The notes below the pieces were generated by a model, which was given only the letters and a program-made list of their open reading frames with translations, ran no database searches and had not been told where the DNA came from. A stretch of DNA of 64,000 nt from Clostridiales bacterium UBA6114 (GTDB lineage: Bacteria; Bacillota; Clostridia; Oscillospirales; Butyricicoccaceae), in the NCBI GenBank assembly GCA_002423435.1, contig DIWE01000028.1:62001-126000 (forward strand), in the 5' to 3' direction. Below, in pieces: positions 17,626 to 26,026 of this stretch; within the stretch, counting starts at the first letter, position 1, and every line of letters begins with the position of its first letter. Made by a program: the position numbers and the translations under genes.

Positions 17626-17967
17626 ATGCCGAAGATTTTGGAGTGCGGTAAGATCAAAGGTATTCTATCCGAGGAAAGCGGTGCGAACAACCTGGTTTTC
17701 AGAACGGTATTTAGTCATAAGGATGGAAGTCGGCTTGTTATTTCTTATAATGACGTATTGCCGGGCGGTAACACAAAAAATCATGCTCATCCGGAGGAAC
17801 ACGTAGCTTTTATCGTAAAAGGAGAGGGAGTTCTTGATTCCGGAGACGGAAATCCCCGGCCGATTTCGGAAGGAATGGCGATTTATATTCCGTCGGACGA
17901 GCAGCATTGCTTTCGAAACACAGGCGACAAAGCGATGGTTATTTTTGGCGTGAAACCTGAAGAATAA
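17626..17967 (+). CDS. Small cupin-domain protein
   Basis: A single-domain cupin of 113 residues. The start is the ATG at 17626, which has AGGAGG seven bases upstream; an earlier in-frame ATG lacks a site. The metal motif reads H-x-H-x4-H in KNHAHPEEHVAF, with a later His in SDEQHCF. Small cupins in catabolic operons act as isomerases, decarboxylases or ligand sensors. The placement after the dehydratase genes suggests an accessory step on the same acid. Confidence 0.85.
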   Translation: MPKILECGKIKGILSEESGANNLVFRTVFSHKDGSRLVISYNDVLPGGNTKNHAHPEEHVAFIVKGEGVLDSGDGNPRPISEGMAIYIPSDEQHCFRNTGDKAMVIFGVKPEE

Positions 17968-18023
17968 CCTCTGGGGACTCTTTATGAAGTTAATACTTTG
18001 CAGTAAAAGAGGAGAAAAATAAA

Positions 18024-19070
18024 ATGAAAAAGTCTATTGCTTTGGCTATTATAGGATGCATGCTGTTAGTAATCGCGGGGTGTGTTTCGTCTAAATCTTC
18101 AACACCGGTATCGGTTTCTGCCTCGGCATCCATATCTGCTGCAACACCGGCTTCGGGGGGGAAATCATATAAACTGGTATTTGCGACTAGTGTATCAGAG
18201 AAATCTCCGGAAACACAGGGACTTATTCATTTAGGCAAAATCCTTGAAGAGAGAAGTAATGGCAGGATAACCGGAGAAGCGTTCTACGGTGGATCGTTGG
18301 GTTCGGAAGCCGAAATTGTTGAACAAACCAGAACGGGCGCAATTCATGCGGCGGTAGCCGCATGGGATACTTGGGATTTGCTTGCATCAGAATACACCCC
18401 CTGGGTTGTTCCATATCTTTATAAAAACAGTGATCAGGTCCTACGTTCCTGGGAGGGAAAAACAGGAGACGCCATGAGAGAAGAATTTGCCAAGAATAAT
18501 CTTTTATGTTACGGACTGATTTTCAGGGGCAATCGTCAGCTCACGTCTAATAAATTAATTGAGAAACCCGCCGACTTGGTCGGACTGAAGCTAAGGCTGC
18601 CTCAAACGGCCGCATGGGTCAAGGTTTGGACGCAACTTGGCGCAATGCCGACGACAATCGCCACGGCCGAGGTCTTCAGCGCTTTGCAGACCGGCGTTGT
18701 CGATGCGCAGGAAAATCCCATTATTTCCAATAATCAGAAGGGCCTGCAGGAAGTTCAAAAGTATACCGTTATGACAAACCATATAGTTGATTTCATCGGC
18801 TATCTCGTTTGCAAGCCATTTATCGATGAGTTGAACGCCGAGGATAGGGCGTTGGTGGAAACCGCGATTAAAGACGCGACGGCGTATGCTCAAGAGCTTT
18901 ATAAGGAGCAGGAAGCAGAAGCAAGAGCCGCGATGGAAAAGGCCGGCATGAAATTTGTTGATATCGATGTCGCTCCTTTTAAAGAAAAAGCGCTTGCCAA
19001 CATTGATTCGCTGAAAGGTAACTGGGCTGATTGGGTTTATGATGAAGCTTTGAACGATACTGCCAATTAA
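18024..19070 (+). CDS. TRAP transporter substrate-binding lipoprotein, DctP family (second system)
   Basis: A 348-residue lipoprotein (lipobox VIAGC, Cys20) with a Ser/Ala-rich spacer. The DctP core shows LVGLKLRLPQ, where the usual substrate-contacting Arg lies, and TGVVDAQENP. It belongs to a second, structurally different TRAP importer inside the same operon as the TAXI system. A long hairpin between this gene and dctQ probably sets a higher level of the binding protein than of the membrane subunits. Confidence 0.92.
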   Translation: MKKSIALAIIGCMLLVIAGCVSSKSSTPVSVSASASISAATPASGGKSYKLVFATSVSEKSPETQGLIHLGKILEERSNGRITGEAFYGGSLGSEAEIVEQTRTGAIHAAVAAWDTWDLLASEYTPWVVPYLYKNSDQVLRSWEGKTGDAMREEFAKNNLLCYGLIFRGNRQLTSNKLIEKPADLVGLKLRLPQTAAWVKVWTQLGAMPTTIATAEVFSALQTGVVDAQENPIISNNQKGLQEVQKYTVMTNHIVDFIGYLVCKPFIDELNAEDRALVETAIKDATAYAQELYKEQEAEARAAMEKAGMKFVDIDVAPFKEKALANIDSLKGNWADWVYDEALNDTAN

Positions 19071-19125
19071 TAAACGGGAATATCTTAAATGTCAGTTCCG
19101 ACTTAACCCGGCTTATTAATGGATT

Positions 19126-19157
19126 CATGCCGGCTGCCAAGAGCGGCAGCCGGCATG
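19126..19157 (+). terminator. Intercistronic hairpin between dctP and dctQM (attenuator or mRNA-stability element)
   Basis: A perfect 13-bp GC-rich stem (CATGCCGGCTGCC with its complement) closes a 6-base loop 55 bp after the dctP stop. No T-run follows, so it is more likely a processing or 3'-protecting structure than a strong terminator. Such elements commonly raise binding-protein expression over permease expression. Confidence 0.6.
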
Positions 19158-19318
19158 GAATGTAACTTATATTAACATGCGGTAAATCTTATTTTAATTC
19201 TATTAGCCAAAAATCACGCTTGTCTTGACGGGAGGAGGAGACCGGGTAACGTTCTTGAATGGGGTTGGTGATCCGAAATCTCCGGATATTATAAAAACAA
19301 TAGTGAGGGGGAGGAAAC

Positions 19319-19846
19319 ATGCAAAAGTTTTACCATATTTCCAAAATAGTTTATGAATCTATTGTTGGCATAGCGCTTCTTATAACTATTTTTGCCGTGG
19401 TTTTTCAGGTCCTTTGCCGTTATGTGTTTCATATTGCCGCCCCATGGACAGAGGAACTTGCACGATATGCGATGCTTGCGATAACATTTTTGGGTACCGT
19501 TGTTGTCTCCCGTACGGGAAACCATTTGGGCGCCTTTTTCTTGGTGGATCGGGCGAGTGGAAGACTCAAGGGTCTGATATTGGTTCTTTCAAATATCGTC
19601 GTTATCGGATTTTTATACTTTATGATTATCGGCGGGTGGTCAATGATTCCTCTTACATATAACGCATTGTCAACAACAATGCCCTTTTTCCGAATGGCGT
19701 ATATTTATTACGGCTTGGTTTTTGGTAGTGTATTTATGGCGATTTATAGTATTAAAGATTTAGCGTTGTCCGTAAAATTATTGATTGACGGTAAGGATGA
19801 AAACCTTCCAATAGGCAAGAGCACTCCGTTTGCAGAGGAGGATTAA
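19319..19846 (+). CDS. TRAP transporter small permease subunit, DctQ family (second system)
   Basis: A 175-residue membrane protein with four hydrophobic segments and the DctQ signature PWTEELARYAM. GAGGGGGAGG precedes the ATG. It pairs with the DctM gene that starts 4 bp downstream and with the DctP protein at 18024. Length is normal for the family. Confidence 0.92.
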   Translation: MQKFYHISKIVYESIVGIALLITIFAVVFQVLCRYVFHIAAPWTEELARYAMLAITFLGTVVVSRTGNHLGAFFLVDRASGRLKGLILVLSNIVVIGFLYFMIIGGWSMIPLTYNALSTTMPFFRMAYIYYGLVFGSVFMAIYSIKDLALSVKLLIDGKDENLPIGKSTPFAEED

Positions 19847-19849
19847 CTT

Positions 19850-21133
19850 ATGCTGATTATCTTTATAGGCGTGTTTATCGTACTTATGCTTATAGGGGTT
19901 CCGGTGGCTTTTGCGATGGGCGGGACCGCCTTTATATCTGCGATTATTCTCTGGGGCATAGACGGAATGCCCATCGATATTTTAATTCAGCGGGTTGCGT
20001 ATGGTTGCAACAACTTTACAAATTTGGCAATCCCGCTGTTTTTGCTCGCGGGGCAGCTAATGAACGGTGGAAGTATCACAAAAAGGATTTTTTCGTTTGC
20101 GCAGAGCTGCGTTGGACATCTGCCGGGAGGACTTGGACACGTCAATGTTCTTGCCAGTATAATTTTCGCCGGAATGTCGGGGACCGCGACTGCCGATACG
20201 GCGGGCTTGGGAACAATCGAAATTAAGGCAATGAGCGACGCCGGGTTTGACAAGGAATTTTCAGTCGCAGTAACCGGCGCCTCCGGATTAATTGGGCCGA
20301 TCATACCGCCCAGTGTTCCGATGGTCATGTACGGCGTTATTAGCGGCGTTTCAGTGGGAGCACTTTTTATCGGGGGAATTATTCCCGGTTTGCTGATGGG
20401 CGTGGCTATGTGTATACTTGTATACGTATATGCAGTCAAAAGAAATTATCCAAGATGCGATAAAATTTCGTTTAAACAGTTTTCAAGGGGCCTTTATGAG
20501 GCCATCCCTGTCCTCTTAGCGCCGGTTATTATAATCGGGGGCATTTGGACCGGCATATTCACAGCCACAGAGGCTGCGGGGGTTGTTGTAATATATGCTT
20601 TGTTTCTTGATATGATTGTCTATAAAGATTTAACGATCGCCAGTTTCTGGAAAATTATTAAAAGCGTTGCGATCGATTCGGCAACCATTCTTATTATTAT
20701 TGCCTGTGTGTCCGTTTATGGTTATGTGCTGACCAGAACAAGGATACCTATGATACTTGCGGAAGCGATCTTCGCAGTCACGACAAATCCGTTTATTATT
20801 TTGATTTTATTGAATCTTTTCCTACTCGTAGTGGGCTGCTTTATGTCCACGATGGAATCCATTATTTTATTAACTCCTATTCTTGTACCGCTTTGCGAGC
20901 AAGCCGGTATCAATACTATGGTTTTTGGCGTCATTATGTGCCTGAATCTGATGATAGGGCAATTGACACCGCCGTTCGGCATGGTGTTGTTCTTGCTAAC
21001 AAAAATATCAAAGCTGCCTATGAGTACTGTGGTTAAAGCCTGCCTGCCTTTTACTGTCCCTGTTTTGGTCGTATTGATTCTTTGCTTGTTATTCCCTCAG
21101 ATCATCACTTTCCTTCCCAGTATTACTATTTAG
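19850..21133 (+). CDS. TRAP transporter large permease subunit, DctM family (second system)
   Basis: A 427-residue polytopic protein with DctM landmarks: GVPVAFAMGG, MSGTATADTAGLG and IIPPSVPMVMYG. It is the ion-coupled subunit of the second TRAP importer and the last gene of the operon. The insertion sequence begins within about 50 bp of its stop codon, so any native terminator may have been displaced. Confidence 0.93.
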   Translation: MLIIFIGVFIVLMLIGVPVAFAMGGTAFISAIILWGIDGMPIDILIQRVAYGCNNFTNLAIPLFLLAGQLMNGGSITKRIFSFAQSCVGHLPGGLGHVNVLASIIFAGMSGTATADTAGLGTIEIKAMSDAGFDKEFSVAVTGASGLIGPIIPPSVPMVMYGVISGVSVGALFIGGIIPGLLMGVAMCILVYVYAVKRNYPRCDKISFKQFSRGLYEAIPVLLAPVIIIGGIWTGIFTATEAAGVVVIYALFLDMIVYKDLTIASFWKIIKSVAIDSATILIIIACVSVYGYVLTRTRIPMILAEAIFAVTTNPFIILILLNLFLLVVGCFMSTMESIILLTPILVPLCEQAGINTMVFGVIMCLNLMIGQLTPPFGMVLFLLTKISKLPMSTVVKACLPFTVPVLVVLILCLLFPQIITFLPSITI

Positions 21134-21302
21134 CGTTGATTCCAGTTTTAAGAACAGGGTACTGATCCGGTCTTGTGTTTGTCAAGTTGAAATAGACACG
21201 AACAAATATTAATCAGAGGAAGCCCTGTTCGGTTCTGATATGCTCCCTTAATGAGAGACAGTGAAATGAAAAAACACTGTTCATCATGAAGGGAGTATTT
21301 CT

Positions 21303-22001
21303 ATGCCGAGCAAGTCGAAAGTAGAGATTGAGGAAAAGGTTAAAATCATCAGAGAGTATATAGCAGGAAATATCTCAAGGGAGGAGGCTGGCAGACGAGG
21401 CGGGGTTGCGCCCTCGTCTATAAGCAGTTGGGCGCGGAAATATCGTGCAGAGGGAGCATTGAGCCTGACACCGGCAGAGAAGAACCGGGTATACAGTCTC
21501 GAATTAAGGAGACAAGCAGTTCTGGAATATCTTGCGGGTGGATGCAGCCAGAGTGCCATATGCGAAAGATACAAAATTCGATCGAGGAGACAACTCCGGT
21601 GTTGGATAAAGATGTATAATGCTCATGGAGAATTCAACTCCGTCAAGCATTCCGGAGGAGGAAGCTACATGAGGAAGGCCCGCAGCACAACACAGGAGGA
21701 ACGTATCCGGATCGTCAAAGACTGTATTGCATCCGGTAAGAATTACGGTGAGACGGCGCTCAAGTATAACGTAAGTTACCAACAAGCCCGTACATGGACG
21801 CTGCACTTTGAGAAGATGGGCGAAGCTGGTCTACAGGATAGACGCGGGCAGCGGAAAAAGGATCAGGCGCCACGCACAGAGCTGGAACAGGCGCAAATTG
21901 AGATCGAACAGCTCAAACACGAGCTGTATTTAGCGGAAATGGAGAAGGCCTTGCTAAAAAAATTGGACGAGGTGGAGAGGAGGGATGCCTCTCACAAGTG
22001 A
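21303..22001 (+). CDS. IS3-family transposase OrfA
   Basis: A 232-residue DNA-binding subunit with two helix-turn-helix segments, around residues 15-45 and 65-95, and a third around 135-160 (SYQQARTWTLHFEKMG). A leucine-rich coiled coil (residues about 195-228) ends the protein. Near its 3' end the heptamer A-AAA-AAA (21956-21962) lies in the correct phase for -1 slippage. The -1 frame is then open into orfB, so a fused OrfAB transposase can be made. The stop overlaps the orfB GTG (GTGA). Confidence 0.92.
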   Translation: MPSKSKVEIEEKVKIIREYIAGNISREEAGRRGGVAPSSISSWARKYRAEGALSLTPAEKNRVYSLELRRQAVLEYLAGGCSQSAICERYKIRSRRQLRCWIKMYNAHGEFNSVKHSGGGSYMRKARSTTQEERIRIVKDCIASGKNYGETALKYNVSYQQARTWTLHFEKMGEAGLQDRRGQRKKDQAPRTELEQAQIEIEQLKHELYLAEMEKALLKKLDEVERRDASHK

Positions 22002-22888
22002 GGCAGAGGTATATCTACATTTCTATAAAAGAATGCCATGCAGAAGTTGGGTGTCCCATTGAGGTCGCCTGTGAACGGCTCCATGTAACTCGGTCCGCTT
22101 ACAACAAATGGGCATCCGGCAAGCTCAGCCGCAGGACCGCCGAGAACGAGAAAATTGCCAAAAAGGTAGAAGAAATCCACATGGAAAGCCCCGACAAGGG
22201 CTACCGGCGTATCGATGACGACCTGCGGCACGACCATGATATCCATGTCAACGACAAGAGGGTCCTGCGCATTTGCCGCGCGAGAGATATTAAGTCCACC
22301 GTCAAGTACAGCAACCACGGCTGCACACGGCAGGCAAAGAATCCGCAATATCTTGCCGAAAACCTTCTTGACCGCCAATTCCGCGCTTCTCAGCCGAATG
22401 AGAAGTGGCTCACTGATGTAACAGAATTCAAATGGTACGAAGGCGTTGAAGTCCATAAAATCTACCTCAGCGCTATTTTAGACCTCTATGACAGGCGCAT
22501 CGTGGCTTTCGAAATTAGCGGGAGTAATGACAATCCTATCGTATTCAAAACTTTTGACAAAGCTGTCAAGGGAAATCCCAACGCACATCCTTTGTTCCAC
22601 AGCGACCGGGGATACCAGTACACGAACCGTACTTTCCATCACAAAATTGAAAAGGCCGGTATGACACAAAGTATGTCCCGCGTGGCGCACTGCATCGACA
22701 ATGGCCCCATGGAAGGATTCTGGGGCATTCTGAAACGTGAGCGCTACTACGGCAGAAGATTTACCGACAAGCAGACACTCATTCAAATGATTGAGGGTTA
22801 TATCCCCTATTACAACACCCGGCGCGTACAGCGCAGCCTTGGTGTCTTGACGCCATTGGAGAAACACAATCTATACCGCGCTGCATAA
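21998..22888 (+). CDS. IS3-family transposase OrfB (DDE integrase domain)
   Basis: A 296-residue catalytic subunit. The N-terminal part (residues about 10-100) is the HTH_21-like domain; the rest is an integrase core. The DDE residues are the Asp of WLTDVTE, the Asp of HSDRGYQY and the Glu of MEGFWG. The chain is full length and ends with the YNTRRVQRSLG and TPLEK motifs typical of the family. Its GTG start overlaps the orfA stop, but the -1 frameshift described for orfA is the usual expression route. Confidence 0.94.
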   Translation: MRQRYIYISIKECHAEVGCPIEVACERLHVTRSAYNKWASGKLSRRTAENEKIAKKVEEIHMESPDKGYRRIDDDLRHDHDIHVNDKRVLRICRARDIKSTVKYSNHGCTRQAKNPQYLAENLLDRQFRASQPNEKWLTDVTEFKWYEGVEVHKIYLSAILDLYDRRIVAFEISGSNDNPIVFKTFDKAVKGNPNAHPLFHSDRGYQYTNRTFHHKIEKAGMTQSMSRVAHCIDNGPMEGFWGILKRERYYGRRFTDKQTLIQMIEGYIPYYNTRRVQRSLGVLTPLEKHNLYRAA

Positions 22889-22892
22889 AAAA

Positions 22893-22917
22893 CGGACAGC
22901 AGTTTTGCTGCTGTCCG
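22893..22917 (+). terminator. Hairpin after the IS transposase
   Basis: A 10-bp stem (CGGACAGCAG with its complement) and a 5-base TTTTG loop lie directly after orfB. It probably ends the transposase transcript. Confidence 0.65.
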
Positions 22918-23073
22918 AGAAAAATTCTATAGTTTTTCATTGTCCTCTTGACGGGATGCGGTTCATTCCAAGCTGAACAGGGCTTTTAAATTTATGAGGG
23001 AATTTAATTTCACCCGAAACTTTATTGTAATTTCCCAAACCGCAATTATAATAAAAGATAGGGTTATCGGCTA

Positions 23074-24021
23074 ATGCGTATGAAAGGATTTCTTCTTATG
23101 GTTCTTGAGGTTTTGTCTATTCTGTTTCAGGTCATGCTTCCGCTTTCCATCCCTGTTGTTGTCGGGGCGATTCTGGTCCGTTTTAAAGGGCTTGAAACCA
23201 AAAACATACTCACGCTGGTCCTGTATTTTTTAATGCCGGGCATGGTATTTGAAACATTGATGACGGCCGAGGTTTCCTTCAGCGATGTCTATAAGACTCT
23301 TTCGTTTTGCATCCTGAATGTTTTCCTTTTGTGGCTTGTCGCGAAATTGCTCGGCAAAGCGCTTAAGCTGCCGTCTCCGGAAAGGGCCGGGCTCACCCTG
23401 GTGTCGACTCTTACAAACAGCGTTAACTACGGGATTCCGCTTGTTTTGCTGGCCTTCGGGCAGCTCGGGCTGGACAAGGCGTCCGTTTATGTGATCATCC
23501 AGCTGTTTATCGTAAACACAGTCGGCGTCTATTTCGCGGCGCGTTCGAATTTCTCCGTGAAAAATGCCGTTAAATCCGTCTTTTCCCTCCCCACCATCTA
23601 TGCGGCCCTGCTCGCCTGTACACTCAGGTTTTTTCATGTCGGTCTGCCCGCCGGAATTGAAAAAGGCGCCGCCATGATCGCCGCGGCGTATTCCCCTGTG
23701 GTGCTCGCGATATTGGGCGCGCAAATGGCGGGCGTGAAAAACTCCGAACTCAATCAGGAGGCCCGGTCCACCTTCTGGTGGGGGCTTTTCATGCGTCTTA
23801 TCGCGGCGCCGCTGATCGCCTGCCTCGGCCTGTCCATCCTGCAGATAAAAGGAGTTTTGTTTTCCGTTCTCTTTATTCTGTCCTCCATGCCGGTGGCGGT
23901 CAACGCGGTGATTCTATCGGAAAAATTCGACGCGTCCCCCAAGTTTGTGTCAAAATGCATTCTGTGGACGACGCTCGCGTCTTTTATCGTTTTGCCGGTT
24001 CTGATTATGCTGGTCAAATGA
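23074..24021 (+). CDS. AEC-family transporter (auxin efflux carrier-like)
   Basis: A 315-residue membrane protein with about ten hydrophobic segments. It has the AEC architecture of two five-helix halves, with the family's NSVNYGIPLVLLAFG motif between about residues 110 and 130. Bacterial members move dicarboxylates such as malate or malonate. The start is uncertain: ATG at 23074 has no clear ribosome site, while ATG at 23098 has AAAGGA nine bases upstream. The shorter form would lack eight residues and still begin before the first membrane segment. The gene stands alone, with a strong terminator downstream. Confidence 0.88.
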   Translation: MRMKGFLLMVLEVLSILFQVMLPLSIPVVVGAILVRFKGLETKNILTLVLYFLMPGMVFETLMTAEVSFSDVYKTLSFCILNVFLLWLVAKLLGKALKLPSPERAGLTLVSTLTNSVNYGIPLVLLAFGQLGLDKASVYVIIQLFIVNTVGVYFAARSNFSVKNAVKSVFSLPTIYAALLACTLRFFHVGLPAGIEKGAAMIAAAYSPVVLAILGAQMAGVKNSELNQEARSTFWWGLFMRLIAAPLIACLGLSILQIKGVLFSVLFILSSMPVAVNAVILSEKFDASPKFVSKCILWTTLASFIVLPVLIMLVK

Positions 24022-24099
24022 ACCGGGGAAAAAGCGCGGTACATAACATGATGGTTTTCCATCCCACGGCCATAAAATCCTTAAAACCGTTTTTAATAA

Positions 24100-24135
24100 G
24101 GACCCTTCGACAGCATGTATCGAAGGGTCCTTTTT
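24100..24135 (+). terminator. Rho-independent terminator after the AEC transporter gene
   Basis: An 11-bp stem (GGACCCTTCGA with its complement), a 9-base loop and five T residues. It lies between the convergent AEC and phosphohexomutase genes. Confidence 0.85.
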
Positions 24136-24158
24136 GCATCAGGCATTATTTATATTTA

Positions 24159-25886
24159 TTATTTAATCAGCTCCGCGGCGGCCTCCGTATAGCGCCTGAC
24201 CTTTTCCTGCGCATCTTCCTTTGTTTTGGCCGACGCGAGGATATAGGTTTTGATCTTCGGCTCCGTGCCGGAGGGGCGCACGATGAAGGAGGTTTTGTCG
24301 GAAAGCTCGAAATAGAGGACGTTCGAGCCGGAGATTTCGAGCGCCTCCGTTTTCCCGGAGGCAAGGCAGCGCGCGTGCCCCGAAAGGTAATCCCGGACGC
24401 GCGAAACGGGCGTGTCCCCGATAGTGGAAGGCGGATTTGCCCTCAGATCGTCCATCAGCCTCTGCATGCGCTGCAGCCCGTCGACACCCGGCATGACCGT
24501 GTTGATCGTATATTCCTGATAGTAGCCGTACGTTTCGAAAAGCCGGTTTAACGCGTCGTACAGAGTCATGTTTTTCGCCTTGTAATACGCCGCCATCTCG
24601 GTGATCAGAACGGCCGCCGTAACGGCGTCCTTGTCCCGCACATGCCCTCCGATCAGATAGCCGTATGATTCCTCGAACGCGATGATGCAGGAATACAGGC
24701 GGGTTTCCTCGAACTCCTTGATTTTTTCCGCCATGAACTTAAAGCCGGTAAAGGTGTCGAAGCACGAAACGCAGTTTCTTTCGCAGACGGCGCGCGCCAT
24801 CTCGGTCGTCACGATGGTCTTTATCGCGGCCGCGTTTTTGGGGAGCGTGCCCTTCTTCTTTTTTGCGCGGATCAAATAATCGATCAGCAAAACGCCGAGC
24901 TGGTTTCCGGTAATCGGATTGTACTCGCCCGCGGGGTCGCGCAATACGACGCCGATCCGGTCGGCGTCGGGATCGGTGCCGATGATGAGATCGATGTTTT
25001 CCTTTTTCGCAAGCTCGATCGCGAGCGCGAATCCTTCCTTGTTTTCGGGGTTCGGGCTTTTGACGGTCGGAAAGGTGCCGTCCGGGATCATCTGCTCCTC
25101 GACGCAGCGGATGTTCCTGCAGCCCAGGCGCGAGAGCGCTTCCGGCACAAGCTTGTACCCGGTGCCGTGAAACGGCGTGTAGACAAGCCTCAAATCGTCC
25201 GCGACCGCCTTGACACAGTCGGGGTTTACAGACGTCTTCATCACGTTTTCAAGAAACGCTTCATCGATCTCGCTGCCGATCATACGGACAAGCCCAGACT
25301 TTTTCGCGTCGTCAAACGGCATGCGCCGGACGCCCGTAAAAATATCGGTTTTTTCCATCTCTTTCGCGATGACGGACGCTTCCTCCGGAGGCACCTGCGC
25401 GCCGTCCTCCCAATACACCTTGTAGCCGTTGTATTCCTTCGGATTGTGGCTCGCCGTGATGTTGATGCCCGCGATGCAGCGCAGATGCCGTATGGTAAAC
25501 GAGAGCTCGGGCGTCGGGCGCATTTCGTCGAACAGGTGGACAGAAATTCCGTTTGCGGCCAGGACGGAGGAAACCTCCTCGGCGAATTCCCGGCTGTTTA
25601 TGCGGCAGTCGTAGGAAATCGCGACGCCGCGCTTTTTTGCCGTCTCGTCCAGAGAGCGGATCAGGTTCGCGATCGCCTGGGTCGCCTGCCGCACCGTATA
25701 AATATTCATACGGTTTACACCCATGCCGACAACGCCTCTCAAGCCCGCGGTCCCGAACTGGAGCGGGGCAAAAAAGCGGCTTTCAATCTCTTTTTCATCA
25801 TGTCGGATCGCCTGAAGCTCGTCCCGCTCCGCCCCGCTTAAGGCGGGGCTCTCAAGCCAGCTTCGGTATAAGTCTTTGTAATCCAT
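24159..25886 (-). CDS. Phosphoglucomutase/phosphomannomutase (alpha-D-phosphohexomutase)
   Basis: A 575-residue enzyme; the start is the ATG at 25886 with AAAGGATGA upstream, because the longer frame begins before the ribosome site. All four superfamily loops are present: the phosphoserine loop TASHNPKEYNG, the Mg loop TDPDADR, the sugar-binding loop FEESYGYL and the phosphate loop RPSGTEPK. It interconverts hexose 1- and 6-phosphates for glycogen, cell-wall or capsule precursors. Length matches the long PgcA-type bacterial form. It lies downstream of serA but is separated from it by a terminator. Confidence 0.94.
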   Translation of the reverse strand: MDYKDLYRSWLESPALSGAERDELQAIRHDEKEIESRFFAPLQFGTAGLRGVVGMGVNRMNIYTVRQATQAIANLIRSLDETAKKRGVAISYDCRINSREFAEEVSSVLAANGISVHLFDEMRPTPELSFTIRHLRCIAGINITASHNPKEYNGYKVYWEDGAQVPPEEASVIAKEMEKTDIFTGVRRMPFDDAKKSGLVRMIGSEIDEAFLENVMKTSVNPDCVKAVADDLRLVYTPFHGTGYKLVPEALSRLGCRNIRCVEEQMIPDGTFPTVKSPNPENKEGFALAIELAKKENIDLIIGTDPDADRIGVVLRDPAGEYNPITGNQLGVLLIDYLIRAKKKKGTLPKNAAAIKTIVTTEMARAVCERNCVSCFDTFTGFKFMAEKIKEFEETRLYSCIIAFEESYGYLIGGHVRDKDAVTAAVLITEMAAYYKAKNMTLYDALNRLFETYGYYQEYTINTVMPGVDGLQRMQRLMDDLRANPPSTIGDTPVSRVRDYLSGHARCLASGKTEALEISGSNVLYFELSDKTSFIVRPSGTEPKIKTYILASAKTKEDAQEKVRRYTEAAAELIK

Positions 25887-25986
25887 GAAACGATCATCCT
25901 TTATGAGAGTAGTATTGACCGGTTTTTTCAGATTCATGAGGGGAGAAAGACCGGCCCCGTATGAAAATTGTAGGATGATAAGCCGA

Positions 25987-26014
25987 CAAAACGGGCAAAC
26001 TCGTGCCCGTTTTG
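25987..26014 (-). terminator. Terminator between serA and the phosphohexomutase gene (leftward)
   Basis: An 11-bp perfect stem (CAAAACGGGCA with its complement) around a 6-base loop. On the minus strand it ends in TTTTG. It lies 13 bp beyond the serA stop. Confidence 0.75.
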
Positions 26015-26026
26015 CGTAGCTCTTCA

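Larger units (their letters stand above)
21176..22956 (+). mobile_element. IS3-family (IS150-like) insertion sequence, ends approximate
   Basis: Two overlapping transposase frames (orfA, orfB) are intact. Candidate terminal repeats share GTCAAG, facing inward near 21181 and 22948, but match poorly beyond it. An 8-bp GAACAGGG occurs as a direct repeat outside both ends (21152-21159 and 22975-22982), and its complement occurs inside the left end (21223-21230). I could not fix the exact ends or the target duplication. A hairpin at 22893-22917 follows orfB. Both reading frames are complete, so the copy may be active. Confidence 0.8.

Noticed and set aside
21152..22982. GAACAGGG flanking the IS as an 8-bp target duplication
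   Set aside because: The copies lie 20-25 bp outside the probable ends, and IS3-family elements usually make 3-5 bp duplications. The repeat was noted but not used to set the ends.
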